A stretch of 64,000 nucleotides of DNA from Burkholderiales bacterium (GCA_022843925.1 JALHMS010000004.1:268210-332209), one strand, 5' to 3'; shown: positions 16,327 to 27,300, numbered from the stretch's first letter. A program made the numbers and translations. The notes: a model not told the origin generated them from the letters alone.

Positions 16327-16782
16327 GGGCGGCGGTTCCCGTGGGTCGAGCACCAGCTCGACGCCGCGATGGCGTGGGCACCGCGGCGAATCCAGGAACG
16401 CAGGCGTCGGGCGAAGCCCGACCCACGGGGGTTGGTCCCAGAGTCGAGGATTCCAGCGGCGAAGACTTCCGTGGGTCGAGCATCGCTCGACCCCGCGCTG
16501 GCGTGGGCAAAGCGGCGAATCCAGGCACGCAGGCCTCGGGCGAAGCCCGACCCGCGGGGGTTGATCCCATAGTCGAGGATTCCAGCGGCGAAGACTTCCG
16601 TGGGTCGAGCATCGCTCGACCCCGCGCTGGCGTGGGCAAAGCTGCGAATCCCGTCACGCAGGCGTCGGGCGAAGCCCGACCCACGGGGGTTGGTCTCAGC
16701 GCCAGGGGATCCCGATGCGATGCCCTTCGTAGGTCGAGCATCGCTCGACGCCGCGCCGGCGAGGGCGACGAACCCCGAATCG
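16327..16782. other. Repeat-filled region between btaB and ceramidase-family gene
   Basis: Almost the whole 456-bp gap is a four-copy family B repeat array. No gene is supported, and no simple terminator stem with T-tract stands out between the convergent genes; the repeat hairpins themselves may serve. Confidence 0.7.
16341..16780. repeat. Tandem REP-like array, family B, four copies
   Basis: Units start at 16341, 16472, 16600 and 16729 (steps of 131, 128 and 129 bp); the last is partial. Each begins GTGGGTCGAGCATCGCTCGAC, with a 7-bp hairpin (GTCGAGC/GCTCGAC). After a middle part with GCGAATCCAG, it reaches a second hairpin ending GCCCGACCCAC, so outer ends GTGGGTC and GACCCAC can also pair. 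A linker of about 40 bp joins the copies. The first unit carries CACCAGCTCGAC and the last reads GTAGGTCGAGC, so the edges are diverging. Same family as the arrays at 50.9 kb and 63.9 kb. Confidence 0.85.
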
Positions 16783-17424
16783 CTACCGCTTCCGCGGCCT
16801 CAGGCTCCGGCACGCGATCGTGATCACCGTCGCGTTCAGCAAGTGCCACAGCCAGTGGGTGCCGTAGGGAAACGCATCGCATACCGCGAGATCCACCGTC
16901 CTGCACGTGATCGCGACGGAGAACACGACCACCACCGCAGTGGCGAACGGCGCCGCCGGATGGCGTTGTCGCCGGGCCCACCACGCCATGCCGAGCATGG
17001 CGGCCAGCACCGGCGCATAGATGATCGAACCGTTCAGCAGTCCTTTCGGAGCCATCAGGAAGACGCCGACGATCGCAACGGCCAGCGCGAGCACACCCAC
17101 GCTGGCGAGCCCACCGCCGAGCCCGACGATCCGTGCGAGCCAACGGTGGAAGAACGTCAGCACGAAGATGGCGATGAAGACCTGATCGAGGATCGCGGTC
17201 GCGCGTGTGGCGAACATGTGGAAGACCAGGCTGCCTGCGCCCACGAGTGCTGCCAGCGTCACCAGCACCCACTCGTCGATCTGTGCGCGCCCTTCGCGTC
17301 GGAGTCGCAGGGCGAGCCAGAACGCTGCCACGAAGAAGCCGAGATTGCCGAGCGTGTTGAGCGGTTCTCCCAGCAGGCCCGGAGCGGTCCGCTCGCAGTA
17401 GAGGTCGATGTAATCCGATGGCAT
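16783..17424 (-). CDS. Ceramidase-family (alkaline-type) integral membrane hydrolase
   Basis: 213 residues with about seven membrane segments. It matches the alkaline ceramidase/PAQR-like pattern (Pfam ceramidase, PF05875): an N-terminal YCER...GEPLNTLGNLGFF block, SLVFHMFATRATAILDQ with the zinc-ligand His and following Asp, and a C-terminal THWLWHLLNA with the last His ligands. Family enzymes hydrolyse the amide bond of ceramides or similar lipids within the membrane using zinc. The bacterial substrate is unknown. Its position beside the betaine-lipid operon suggests a lipid-remodelling role, which is inference. The ATG chosen is where homology begins; 87 upstream codons lack family features. 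Confidence 0.8.
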   Translation of the reverse strand: MPSDYIDLYCERTAPGLLGEPLNTLGNLGFFVAAFWLALRLRREGRAQIDEWVLVTLAALVGAGSLVFHMFATRATAILDQVFIAIFVLTFFHRWLARIVGLGGGLASVGVLALAVAIVGVFLMAPKGLLNGSIIYAPVLAAMLGMAWWARRQRHPAAPFATAVVVVFSVAITCRTVDLAVCDAFPYGTHWLWHLLNATVITIACRSLRPRKR

Positions 17425-17605
17425 GCGTTGGACCCTCCGCGTTGCCCGAGCGCGGGGCACGCAGAGGCGGTACCGATTGTCGCTTGCCAATGCCGCCGCG
17501 GGAAGCCAACCTGCGGACTGCCGCGTGCGACCGGTATCCGGCCACTTCCACAGGCACGGAGGCCCGGCAGCCGACCGCAGTCCCGACCGTTCCGGAATCC
17601 CAACG

Positions 17606-18274
17606 ATGATCGACTTCGACACCGCTCCGCTCACCCCTCTCGAGATCCGCGTGCTCGGCGTGCTCGTCGAGAAGCAGTTCGTCACCCCCGACGCTTATCC
17701 GCTCACCGTGAATTCGATCACGGCAGGCTGCAATCAGAAGACCAGCCGTCATCCGGTGATGGAGGTCACCGAGCGCGATGTCACCGCCACGATGGACGGG
17801 CTGAAGCAGCGGTCGATGGTCATCGAGACCTACGGTGCCTCCGGGCGCGTACTGCGCTACGCCCACAACATCGGCAAGGTGCTGGGCATCGGCCCGCCCA
17901 TGCAGGCGCTCCTCGCGTCGCTGATGCTGCGTGGGCCGCTCACCCCGGGCGAACTGCGCAGCGCCTGCGATCGCCTCTATAAGTTCGCGGATATCTCCAG
18001 TGTCGAGGCTTACCTGGAAGACATGATCCCCCGCGCGGTCGTGCCCCTCGTGGTGAAGCTGCCGAGGCAATACGGGGCGCGGGAGCAACGCTGGGCTCAC
18101 CTGGTGGGCGGGCCGGTGGCGATCGACGAGGAAACGGCGCCCGCACCGTCCGAAGGCGGCAGCAGCCGGGCCGATCTCCGGGCGGAGGTCGCGGCCCTGC
18201 GCGACGAAGTGGCCGAGTTGCGGGAGCGACTCGCGCGGCTGGAGGTGGCGCTTGGAGGGGACGGAGGCGGCTGA
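17606..18274 (+). CDS. yceH: YceH family protein (DUF480)
   Basis: 222 residues; E. coli YceH has 215. The N-terminal block LTPLEIRVLGVLVEKQFVTPD and the following YPLTVNSITAGCNQKTSRHP are diagnostic. The structure of this family is two winged-helix domains in tandem, suggesting DNA binding, but the function is not established. The C-terminus from about residue 185 is a heptad-rich coiled coil (LRAEVAALRDEVAELRERL). It is divergent from the ceramidase-family gene with 181 bp between starts. A family A REP-like unit follows. Confidence 0.93.
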   Translation: MIDFDTAPLTPLEIRVLGVLVEKQFVTPDAYPLTVNSITAGCNQKTSRHPVMEVTERDVTATMDGLKQRSMVIETYGASGRVLRYAHNIGKVLGIGPPMQALLASLMLRGPLTPGELRSACDRLYKFADISSVEAYLEDMIPRAVVPLVVKLPRQYGAREQRWAHLVGGPVAIDEETAPAPSEGGSSRADLRAEVAALRDEVAELRERLARLEVALGGDGGG

Positions 18275-18326
18275 TTCTGATACCCCCCATGGGTGCACCG
18301 CGAGGCGTGGCCATGGGCGGGCTTTT

Positions 18327-18438
18327 TGTAGGAGCGGGCCATGCCCGCGAAAGCGATCGTTCCGGTTGAAGCGGTTCCTGGCGCTCACCGTTTTCGGGGC
18401 CATGGGCCCCTCCTACAAGGCCATGGGCTGCTCCTACA
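18327..18438. repeat. REP-like inverted pair, family A, copy 5 (reverse orientation)
   Basis: Starts TGTAGGAGCGGGCCATGCCC and ends in two successive CTCCTACA words, i.e. the single and double ends are swapped relative to copies 1-4, so the element is inverted. It lies between yceH and the second response regulator. Confidence 0.75.
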
Positions 18439-18527
18439 AGGCCATCCGCGCCGCGCTTCGGTGTAGATTCCGCTCGGGACGCCGCTGCCGCGGCGACCGG
18501 ACCAGAAGGGGCAGGGGAAATGACGTC

Positions 18528-19202
18528 ATGAACGCCGCGTTGGAGGTGCGGCAACCGGGAACAGGCGGGTCCGCGACCGCCGTCATCATCGCGGACGATC
18601 ACGATCTCGTGCGCATCGGCATGGCGCAGCTGCTGGCCGTCCGCGATCCGTCGGTGACGATCGGCGAGGCCGCCGACGGGCCGGCGCTCGAGGCATTGCT
18701 CGACGCGCGTCGACACTGGGATCTCATGCTGCTCGACCTGTCGATGCCGGGATTCGGGGGGGAGCAGGCCGTGCGCGATCTGCTGGTGCGCTTCCCCGAG
18801 ATTCCGATCCTGGTGGTCTCCGGGACCTCGGACGCCGCGATGATGGTCCGGCTGCTGGATGCGGGCGTCGCGGGCTTCCTGCCGAAATCGCTCGATGGCC
18901 AACTCATGCTGAAGGCGATCGATCTCGTGCTCGCCGGTGGGCGCTACGTGCCGCCGGATGTCCTCCGCGCTATCCGCGGTGTCCAGGGTACGGTGCCGGT
19001 GGCGGGGGATTTGCAGACCGACACCACCGAGGTCACACCCAGGCAGCGCGAGATCCTGGCGCTGCTCACGCAGGGGCTGCCGAACAAGGTCATCGCCGCG
19101 CGGCTCGGGATCGCCGAAGCGACGGTGAAGATGCACGTAACGGCGCTGCTGCGCGCCTACGGGGTGCAGTCGCGCTCGGAACTGCTGGTCCGGCTGCGCT
19201 GA
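18528..19202 (+). CDS. LuxR/NarL-family response regulator (second module)
   Basis: 224 residues. The receiver domain is at about 17-135: IIADDHDLVRIGM acidic pair, phospho-acceptor in LMLLDLSMPG, lysine in FLPKS. The LuxR-type helix-turn-helix is at about 160-220 (VTPRQREILALL...IAARLGIAEATVKMHV). Like the regulator at 5.1 kb, it lies tail to tail with a hybrid kinase, here 44 bp apart, so the two probably form a pair. ATG is preceded by GGGGAAA and a short spacer. The proteins are clearly paralogous in layout, though the DNA is not alike enough to suggest a recent copy. Confidence 0.93.
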   Translation: MNAALEVRQPGTGGSATAVIIADDHDLVRIGMAQLLAVRDPSVTIGEAADGPALEALLDARRHWDLMLLDLSMPGFGGEQAVRDLLVRFPEIPILVVSGTSDAAMMVRLLDAGVAGFLPKSLDGQLMLKAIDLVLAGGRYVPPDVLRAIRGVQGTVPVAGDLQTDTTEVTPRQREILALLTQGLPNKVIAARLGIAEATVKMHVTALLRAYGVQSRSELLVRLR

Positions 19203-19246
19203 CGTGCCACCGGGCCTTCGGCGGCCCGCGCAGTCCTCCAACCCAT

Positions 19247-21037
19247 CTACGACCCGAGCCGCTGCAAGGCTTCGCGCAACCGCTCCGGCGCGACGGGCTT
19301 GTAGAGCACCTCCAGTCCCGATCCCACGACCGCCCGCAGGTCGTCGGGCGCCGTGTCACCGGTGACGATGAGGCAAGCGGGAGGCCTCGCGCACCGGCCC
19401 CGCAAGGTTTCCGCCAGTGAGAGGCCGTCGCCGTCGGGCAGATGCCGGTCGAGCAGCAGCACTCTCGGCTCCCAGCCGTCGTCCAGGCGGGCAGCCGCTT
19501 CCCGGGCGCTGCCCGCGAGACGCACCTCGAAGCCCCAGGTCCGCAGCAGGTGATCGAGCGCCCCGAGGATGGCCGGGTCGTCGTCCACGGCGAGCACCCG
19601 GCAGCCCGTTGCTTGCCAGGCGACGGCGGCCGGCGCCTCGGGCACCGCGGTTTCCGGAAGGTCGATGATGCCGGTCGGGAGGATCGCCTCGGTCGGGAAA
19701 ACGATGCCGAACACGCTGCCCCGTCCCGGCGCGGACCGCAGGATCACCTGTGCGCCCTGCAGTTGCGCGAGGCGTTTCACCGTCGCCAGACCCAGTCCGA
19801 GCCCCCGGTCCCGCTGACTCGACGGCCCCGGCAGGCGATGGAACTCCCGGAAGACGGCATCGTGATCGGCCGCCGCGATGCCGCGTCCGCTGTCGCGGAC
19901 TTCGAGCGTCCGGCCCTGCGCCCGCCACGCCACGAGCACCCCGCCCTGGTCCGTCGCGGCCAGCGCGTTGGTCACGAGGTTGGAGGCGATCCGCCAGAGC
20001 GCGAGCGCATCCGTGCGGACGACACCCGTCGTCGGGCGGCAGCGCAGCCACAGCCCCCGCGCCTGGGCCTGGGCCTGGAACTGCCCCTCGATCTGATCGA
20101 AGAGCAAGGCCAGAGACACCGGTTCGGCGACCACGGGGCGCGTGCCCGCATCGAGCTGCGCCTGATCGAGCAGGGCGTCGAACATCGACGAGAGTTGTCG
20201 GGTGCACTCCCGGGCCCGGTCCACGTGGCCCTGTCCCGGGGAGGTCGAAGTGCCCTTCGGCAAGGTCTCCAGCGTGAGGGAAAGCGCGTGCAGCGGCTGC
20301 CGAAGATCGTGGGTGGCGGCCGCCAGGAAGCGGGCCTTCGCGCGGTTCGCCTCCTCGGCTTCGCGACGGGCCTCCTCGGCGCGTTCGGTCTGACGGGCGA
20401 GACGCCGGGCCAGCTCCTCGTTCTCGTAGCCCACGCGGATCGCCTGCCGGAGCGCGCCCGCCTGCACCTTGGCGAAGGGAATGAGCGCGAAGTAGAAGAG
20501 CAGCGAGCCTCCGGCGATCGCCAGCGACCCGCTCGTGCCGATCATCACATGGAGCGTGACCAGAGGCGCGATCACGGTCCCCCCGGAGATGACGTACGAG
20601 GCGGGCGAGATCATCGCGTTCGAGGCGTAGATCCCCGCGAAGTAGATCAGCACCAGCGTGGTGTTGAGGTAGAGCAGCTCGGGCGTGGGCGAGAAGAGCC
20701 AGGGCATGAAGCCGGCCGCCGACACGGACACCACATTCGACACGAGCAGATGCGAGAGACGCCATCCCGGCGAACCGACATGCTCTCGATCCTGCCGGCG
20801 GTGAACGCCATAGAAACCGAGATAGACGGAGTTGGCCAGGAACCAGGCGAGAACCCATCCGAACAGCGTGGCCCGGTTGCCGGTGCTCCAGTGCAACCAC
20901 GCGACGAGCCCGGCCGCGCAATAGTTGGTGATGATCCCGGGCAAGTCCTGCTCGTGCAGGCGGCGGGTGAGTTCCGCGTCGACGCGGGCGGCGAGATCTC
21001 CGGCGGCATCGGCAGGCGTGGGGGTGGGTTGTGCCAT
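19247..21037 (-). CDS. Membrane hybrid sensor histidine kinase with C-terminal receiver (second module)
   Basis: 596 residues. Residues about 35-195 contain five or six hydrophobic segments without a known sensor domain, then a coiled-coil linker (RQTERAEEARREAEEANRA), the H-box FLAAATHDLRQPLHAL, and an HATPase domain with N-box SNLVTNALAAT, DSGRGIA and DRGLGLGLATV. The receiver has VLAVDDDPAIL, VLLLDRHLPDGDG and LYKPVAPERL. Architecture and order match the kinase at 5.8-7.6 kb. It probably signals to the convergent response regulator. It is divergent from the giant gene, so the 332-bp gap between them holds both promoters. The ATG giving MAQPTPTPAD is chosen where homology starts. Confidence 0.91.
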   Translation of the reverse strand: MAQPTPTPADAAGDLAARVDAELTRRLHEQDLPGIITNYCAAGLVAWLHWSTGNRATLFGWVLAWFLANSVYLGFYGVHRRQDREHVGSPGWRLSHLLVSNVVSVSAAGFMPWLFSPTPELLYLNTTLVLIYFAGIYASNAMISPASYVISGGTVIAPLVTLHVMIGTSGSLAIAGGSLLFYFALIPFAKVQAGALRQAIRVGYENEELARRLARQTERAEEARREAEEANRAKARFLAAATHDLRQPLHALSLTLETLPKGTSTSPGQGHVDRARECTRQLSSMFDALLDQAQLDAGTRPVVAEPVSLALLFDQIEGQFQAQAQARGLWLRCRPTTGVVRTDALALWRIASNLVTNALAATDQGGVLVAWRAQGRTLEVRDSGRGIAAADHDAVFREFHRLPGPSSQRDRGLGLGLATVKRLAQLQGAQVILRSAPGRGSVFGIVFPTEAILPTGIIDLPETAVPEAPAAVAWQATGCRVLAVDDDPAILGALDHLLRTWGFEVRLAGSAREAAARLDDGWEPRVLLLDRHLPDGDGLSLAETLRGRCARPPACLIVTGDTAPDDLRAVVGSGLEVLYKPVAPERLREALQRLGS

Positions 21038-21369
21038 GGCCGCGGGGATCGTCGGGGATGCAGGGGACGGGCGCAAGTGGCTTCTGAGTTCCGAAACAGC
21101 CGTGATTCCGGCACCTCGACCACGCTGCGGTCGGCAAGGCCAGACTTTCGTCGGTACCTCCATACCTCGGCGGCCTTGCCGGGGTCGGTCGGCCGTCATT
21201 AACCTCTCAATACGGAAATTTCGGATGCCCTCGGCCCGGTGGACGAGAACCCCCGCGCGCCGGGTGTCCGGAAGCTCCCCGGCAGGACCGCGGGTGTCGG
21301 GCAATGAGACGGCCGCCACGAGGTCGCGCAATCGACGCGCCCGCGGACAAGAAGATTCAGGAGACCACC
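21038..21369. other. Divergent intergenic region histidine kinase / giant gene
   Basis: This 332-bp gap has no supported gene. It contains one 10-bp inverted repeat (annotated) and an unusually AT-rich stretch at about 21197-21225 that may hold the promoter of the giant gene, although no consensus -35/-10 pair is clear. Confidence 0.55.
21132..21181. promoter_or_regulatory. Inverted repeat CGGCAAGGCC...GGCCTTGCCG
   Basis: Perfect 10-bp arms (21132-21141 and 21172-21181) are separated by 30 bases, 180 bp or more upstream of the giant gene and about 95-145 bp upstream of the kinase start. It could be an operator pair or an RNA stem. No known motif is recognised. Confidence 0.35.
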
Positions 21370-24300
21370 GTGACCGCACAACGCCGCGCGCCGCATCTGC
21401 GCGCCCGTATCGCTTCCCACGTCGGCAGTCTGTTCGACCGATTCCGCACGCAGGCCCACGGCGACGTGCCCCCCTTCCGGAAGCGGGCCCTCTTCGAGCA
21501 ACTCGAGAGCCGCCTGCTGCTGTCGGCCAGTCCGATGCTGCCGGACGCGGTGCTGCCCTCGGTGGAATCGGAGGCGAGTGGGCAGACTCAGGCGCCCGTC
21601 GCCGCGCCCCTCACGCAGTGGTTCGTCGTCGACCTCGACGGCGCCGCTGATGTGGACTACCACGGCCCGGTCACCGTCGAGGACATCGACGTCCCGGCCT
21701 TCGCGGCGCCCGAGCATCTCCGCGGCCGCGAGGCCGAGATCATCCAGGCGATGCTCGACGCGCTCGCCGGCTTCTACGCGGATGACCACATCACCTTCAG
21801 CCTCTTCGCGCCAGCCGACGGTGGCGTCTTCTCGACGATCCACGTCGGCGGCGACGGCCGCGAGTTCTCGCAGTGGGGCGAGTACCTCGGGCTCGCGCAG
21901 CAGATCGACACCGGTAACGCCGACCCCGACGACATCGGCCTCGTGTTCAGCGACCGGATCGACGGCGTGGGTCTCGACGCAATGGCCTACGGCCGCCTCC
22001 TCGCCGGTTACGTGGGGCACGAGGCGGGGCATCTGCTGGGGTTCGATCATCTCTACGACGCGCCGCACGGAGACGATCCCCTGGCTGCCGTGGCCTACAA
22101 GCCGTACACGCACGCGCAGATCGCGCAGGACGTCCGCGCCGACCTGCTCGCGGACGACAACGGCGACGGTCAGCCCGACGGCGAGCTCACCATCGGCGGC
22201 CGCGCCTACCGCCTGCATCCGAAGATCTTCGCGGCATTGCGGGACCATCCGTCCTCCTACTTCGCCGGCACCGTCGGCCCGGACGGCTTTCCCGACCTCG
22301 TCACCGGGCAGGGGATCATCCACCCGGAGAAGACCGCGACGTGGCTGACACGGATCCTCGACATGGCGTGGCAGGCGCAGTCGGACGCCAGCTACAGCGA
22401 CGTCGAGAAGTCGCAGATCCTCGCGTGGTCGTTCGGCTTCCTCACACACGTGGCCGGCGACCACTGGGCGCACTCCCTGGTGAACCAGTTCGCCGAGGGC
22501 GTGTTCCCGGACGTGGGCGACATCGTCGACCCGACCAATCCCACCAATACGCGTGACATCGCCAACGCCATCCGCCACGTGCTCGTGGAGAGCTATCTGG
22601 CCGACGCGACGCCCGGTTTCGACGGCAGCCCGAACCGGACCGAGGTCACCTTCGGCGGCGTGCGCGACGTCACCGACGACAGCACGCCCGCGGTTCCCCT
22701 GAGCGCGCCGACCCGCTTCATCTACGAAACGCTGATGCGCGCCGTCCCGTTCGACCCGACCCATGCGGCCGATACGGAGGCGGCCGTGATCCGTGTCCAG
22801 GAGAGCGAGGGGCAGTGGAAGTTCGTCCGTACCGACGGCAAAAGTTTCAAGGCCCAGGGCTTCGAGGTCGGCCGCCGGATCGAGGTCAGCGGGTTCGCGG
22901 CGAACAACGGCGCCTACACCATCGCGGGCTTCAACGACGACTGGGAGAGAGGCGACGAGGACTGGATCCGCGTCACGGAGACCCTGCAGGCGAACCCCGA
23001 TGACACGCGGACCGCAGGCGACCGCCGGATCGTCATGCCCGTCGCCGCGACGGGGCCGATCCGCATCGACATCGACGTGACGGAGCGGAGGTTCCGACGT
23101 ACCGACGGCGGCAGCTTCGTCGCCGACGGGTTCAAGGAGGGGCAGCGGTTGTCCGCGACGGGCTTCGGCGCCCGGGACGGCGACTACACCGTGATCGAGG
23201 TGGCCGCGACGACGTTGAAGATCGCCGAGACCTTCACGCCGGGCGACGGCACGGGCAGCGGCGACGAGCGTCTGGACGGCCTGGGCAGTCGCGGCAAGGC
23301 GCTCGACTTCTTCCTGAACCTGCGGGCTCAGCTGGTCAAGTTGAACACACCGAAGCCCCCCGAAGGCCTCGGTGCGCTGATCTCGCAGGCGATCGATGCG
23401 GTGACGGAGGGGCGGTCGCTTGCCCCGCAGTTCGCGATCGACCTTTACCACGCGTACCTCGACAACTGGGTGAAGAGCATCGACCAGGGCCTGCGCCACT
23501 GGCCCGAGCTGGGTCTGTACGTGAGCCAGGCCTTCTTCGATCCGCAGGCGCGGCGCGATCTGCAGAACAAGATCGGTTCGCGGTTCAGTTCGACGGACGC
23601 GCTGCCGACCGTCGAGACCGACGGCACGGTGGTTCCCGGGCTGCGCGGCGACAAGGAGAACGACGTCGGCCTGCTCGACGTCATCTTCGATCGGCTCGAC
23701 GATCCCAACCGCGACGGCAAGTTCAACGACTCGTGGATCAACACGTACCTCATGCCGATGTTCGGGCTGCCGCCCGAGCTGTCGCTGGTGCGCGGGATCC
23801 TGCTGGCCTTCGGGGATGCGCTGCACCGCGACGTCCTGGCGCCGCTGCAGGTCGCGTTCAATCCGCTCGCCGCGATCGCGCGCCCGGTGAAGGAATTCGT
23901 CAGCGACCTGATGAAGGACTTCGTGCGCGACCGGTTCGGCATCGACATCGAACTGCTGGAGTTCCTGGGCAGTGCCGGCGGCAAGCTCGACCTCGCCACC
24001 ATCAAGATCGACGGGAAGGTGATCCCGGTGTTCAAGCCCGGCGATCGCGAACGCATGGACGCCATGCTCGGGCTGGAGGCCACGGACCATCTGCCGCTTC
24101 CGGGCAGCTCCGAGACCGGGCGGGCACCGAAGTTCGAGGCCACGTTCTACAGCGGCGCCCTCGGGCGGCTGAAGGACGACGCCACCTTCGACAAGAACAC
24201 CTTCCTCGCGTACGCCAACGCCGTCACGATGTCGAAGATGCTGCTGCTGGTCGAGAACCCGGTGGACGGCTCGACGGTCGGCGCCAACGGCCTCACCGAT

Positions 24301-27300
24301 CTCTTCACGCATCAGCTCCAGGCGATCACGCCGAGTCGCACGGTGCCGTACGACGTCGACAAGCTCAATCTGAACGGTGCGCACGGCGGGAACATCTTCA
24401 CCATCACACTGCCCGGCGTGAACGACGGACTGCCGTGGCTCACGACCATCGACGGCGATCAGGTGTACCGGCAGGACAGCCAGACCACGACGACCATGCT
24501 GTTCCGCGTGGGCGTGGGCGCGGATGCGAAGGCGCAATGGACGACCACCGTGACGCCGGGGCGCTACCAGGTGCAGGCCTCGTGGCTGGTGAACGTTTCG
24601 CGCGAGGTGCCGGTGCCCGGCGATCCGGTGACCCAGGCGGATCGCACGATCCGTCCCACGGCCAGGGCGACCTATCGCATCTACGACGGTACCCGCATGC
24701 TGCGCGAGGTTGTCCGCGACCAGAACCGCTATTCGGCCGACGCCGAGGACGGGCTGATCGCGTTCTCCGACCTCGGCACGTTCGACGTCACCGGCTCGTC
24801 CCTGCGCGTCGAACTCACAAACCCGGACGGCACCGTCAGCGAGCTGGTGTCGGGGCCGATACGGCTCGTGCCCGTGGTGGCCGGCGCGCCGCAGCCCACG
24901 ATGGCGCGGCGCATCCAGATGGACCGCGACGTCGAGACGCTGGCGATCCGTCCATCGGGATACACGGAGACGCAGGGCCAGTGGCTCGACATGGCCTACG
25001 AGACCGGCGGCGGCAACTTCCCGCTGTGGGAGAGCGAGATCCTGCGCCCGGTGTTCCGGCGTCTGTTCGACGACCCGCTCAATCCGGGCCTCGACTTCCC
25101 GGCGCTCGGCGACGCCACGTCGCCCGATCCGACCACCACGCCCTCGCTCGTGGCGGATCCGCTGCCTTCGCACGCGACGACGTTCAGCGCGGTGGTGCCC
25201 GACCAGAAGCTCGGCATTCCCATCACGCGCGCGGTCAAGGACCTCATCGTCGGCGGCATCCGCTGGATCAAGACGAGCCTCGGCAGCATCGGCGGGCAGA
25301 GCGGGAACGCAACACCTGGCACGCCTCCGGCACCGCCCGCCGAGGCCCAGCGCACCGCTCTCCCGCCGGCCCCCGGGGCCGCGACCGCGGCCGCGCTGGA
25401 CGTCTTCAACGTGCCGCTGCCCGGCATCGGCAAATCGCTCGCGCAACTGGTCGACCTGCCCGGGCTCATCGACCGCCAGTACCTGCAGCCGATCGAGCGG
25501 TTCTTTGCCACGGATACGACGCCGACGATCGGGGAACTGCTGGCCCTCGACATCCCCGGATTGCGGCCGCTGCTCGACGCGACCAGGAACGGCATCGAGT
25601 TCGAGCTGGACCTCAAGAAGGTGTTCACGACCGCGCTCCCGCTCGATCTCGGGCTCGACGCCGGGATCGTCCTGGCCGCGGGCGCGCAGACCAATGTCGC
25701 GGTCACGCTGGGCTTCGTCGACCGCGACGACATCACCCTGCCCAAGCTCGTGCTCGGCATCGACTTCGCCGAAGGCCTCGATGCCGACGAGCGTTTCTAC
25801 CTGCGCGCCGACCGTGCGACGGTGGACGTCCGCGTGAACATCGCCGACCTCGACGCGTCCGCGCGGCTGGGCTTCCTCGGTGCCGCCGTGGAGAACGGCA
25901 CTCTGGTGCTCGACGCGTCGGTCTCGATGCTGTTCAACGATCCGGACGGCGACGGGCGCATCACGGTGGCCGAGATCGGTGCGACGCCGCTCACTTCGCT
26001 GATCGCCTTCACCGCGACCGGAGCGATGAGCGCCGCGCTGCCGATCCGCCTCTCCGCCGGGCTCGGTCTCGCCGCAACGGTCGGCACCGCGCGCATCGCG
26101 GCCACCGACATCTTCGACACGGCGACGTACTCGGCGACGTTCGATTCGAATCTCGAGGCGTTCGCCGACTTCCGCAACATGGATGCGGGGACCTTCGTCG
26201 GTCTGCTCGGTCAGCTCACCGGCTGGCTGGACGAGTTCCAGCGCTCCGACGCCTTCACCGTCGACCTGCCGCTCGTGGGCGATGCCCTGCGCGGCGTGCT
26301 CGCGTTGTCGGACCTCGTGCGCGACACGCTGCTGTACGACGACCGCGACACGCCCACCACGTCCGACGACGTGGCGAAGCTCGTCGATGCGTCGAACCGC
26401 GCCACGTTCTCCACCGTCCAGGAACTCGCGCAGAAGCTCGACCAGATCCTCGGGACGCAGGGCGCGCTCACCTATGATCCGCAACGCAGGTCACTGCTGC
26501 TCACCCTGGCCGTGTCACAGGCGTTCGTCGGCGTCGACGCGCCTTTCGACTTCAACGTGGATCTCGGCGGGCTCGCCGGACTCACCGGTCGTGGCGGCCT
26601 GCGGGTGTCGGCCGACGGCGCAGCGACGCTCACGCTCGGCATCTACGTGGGCGACGAGGGCGGCACGCCGCTCGCCGAGACGCGGCGCCTGTCCACGCTG
26701 CCCGGCGGGACCGATGCCTTCAGTCGCGATCTCGCGATCGAGGCCCCGGCGGAGATCGCATCGGACTTGGGCGTGCTCCCGGCCGACGCCCGCTTCCGCG
26801 TACTGCTCGACGGCATCGGCGGCGCTGCCGGCGTGGAGGTGGTCGTGACGAGCGCGTCGACCACTGGCAACCGGACCATCGTGGACCTCGTCGACGATGT
26901 TCAGCGCGCCATCGACAGCGCAGCGGGGCTGCGCGGCAAGGTCGCAGTGAGTTCGCTGGGGCGAAACTTGGTGTTCACCACCGTCGGGGCGGCGACGCAG
27001 TTCTCGATGACGGCCGGCGCGGGCGATCCGGCCGTGACGCAGCTGGGTCTCGCCACCGCCCTCACCGGGACCTCCGCCGACATCAAGGTGACCGTCCGGG
27101 ACGGCTCGGTGTACTTCGTCTCGTTCGACGGCCTCGCCGCGGATCCCACACTGGGCGACGTGATGCGTGCCATCGAGGACCAGACGGCCGGCAAGGTGCG
27201 TGTCTCGTTCAGCGGCGACGGCACGCGCCTGCGGTTCACGAACGACGTCGGGCCCGACACCGGCGCGAACTTCCGCATCGAGAACACCGGTGGCACGCTC

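Noticed and set aside
16341-16780. Possible CRISPR array at the family B repeats
   Set aside because: Units are about 129 bp with similar sequence throughout; there are no short identical repeats with unique spacers and no cas genes.
21304-21369. Upstream ATG start of the giant gene
   Set aside because: No ribosome-binding site, whereas the GTG at 21370 has AGGAG at 6-nt spacing. The difference is only 22 residues and remains open.
21199-26484. Antisense open frame of about 1,760 codons over the start of the giant gene
   Set aside because: Arginine-, glutamate- and valine-rich translation without motifs; it would also cross the divergent promoter region.
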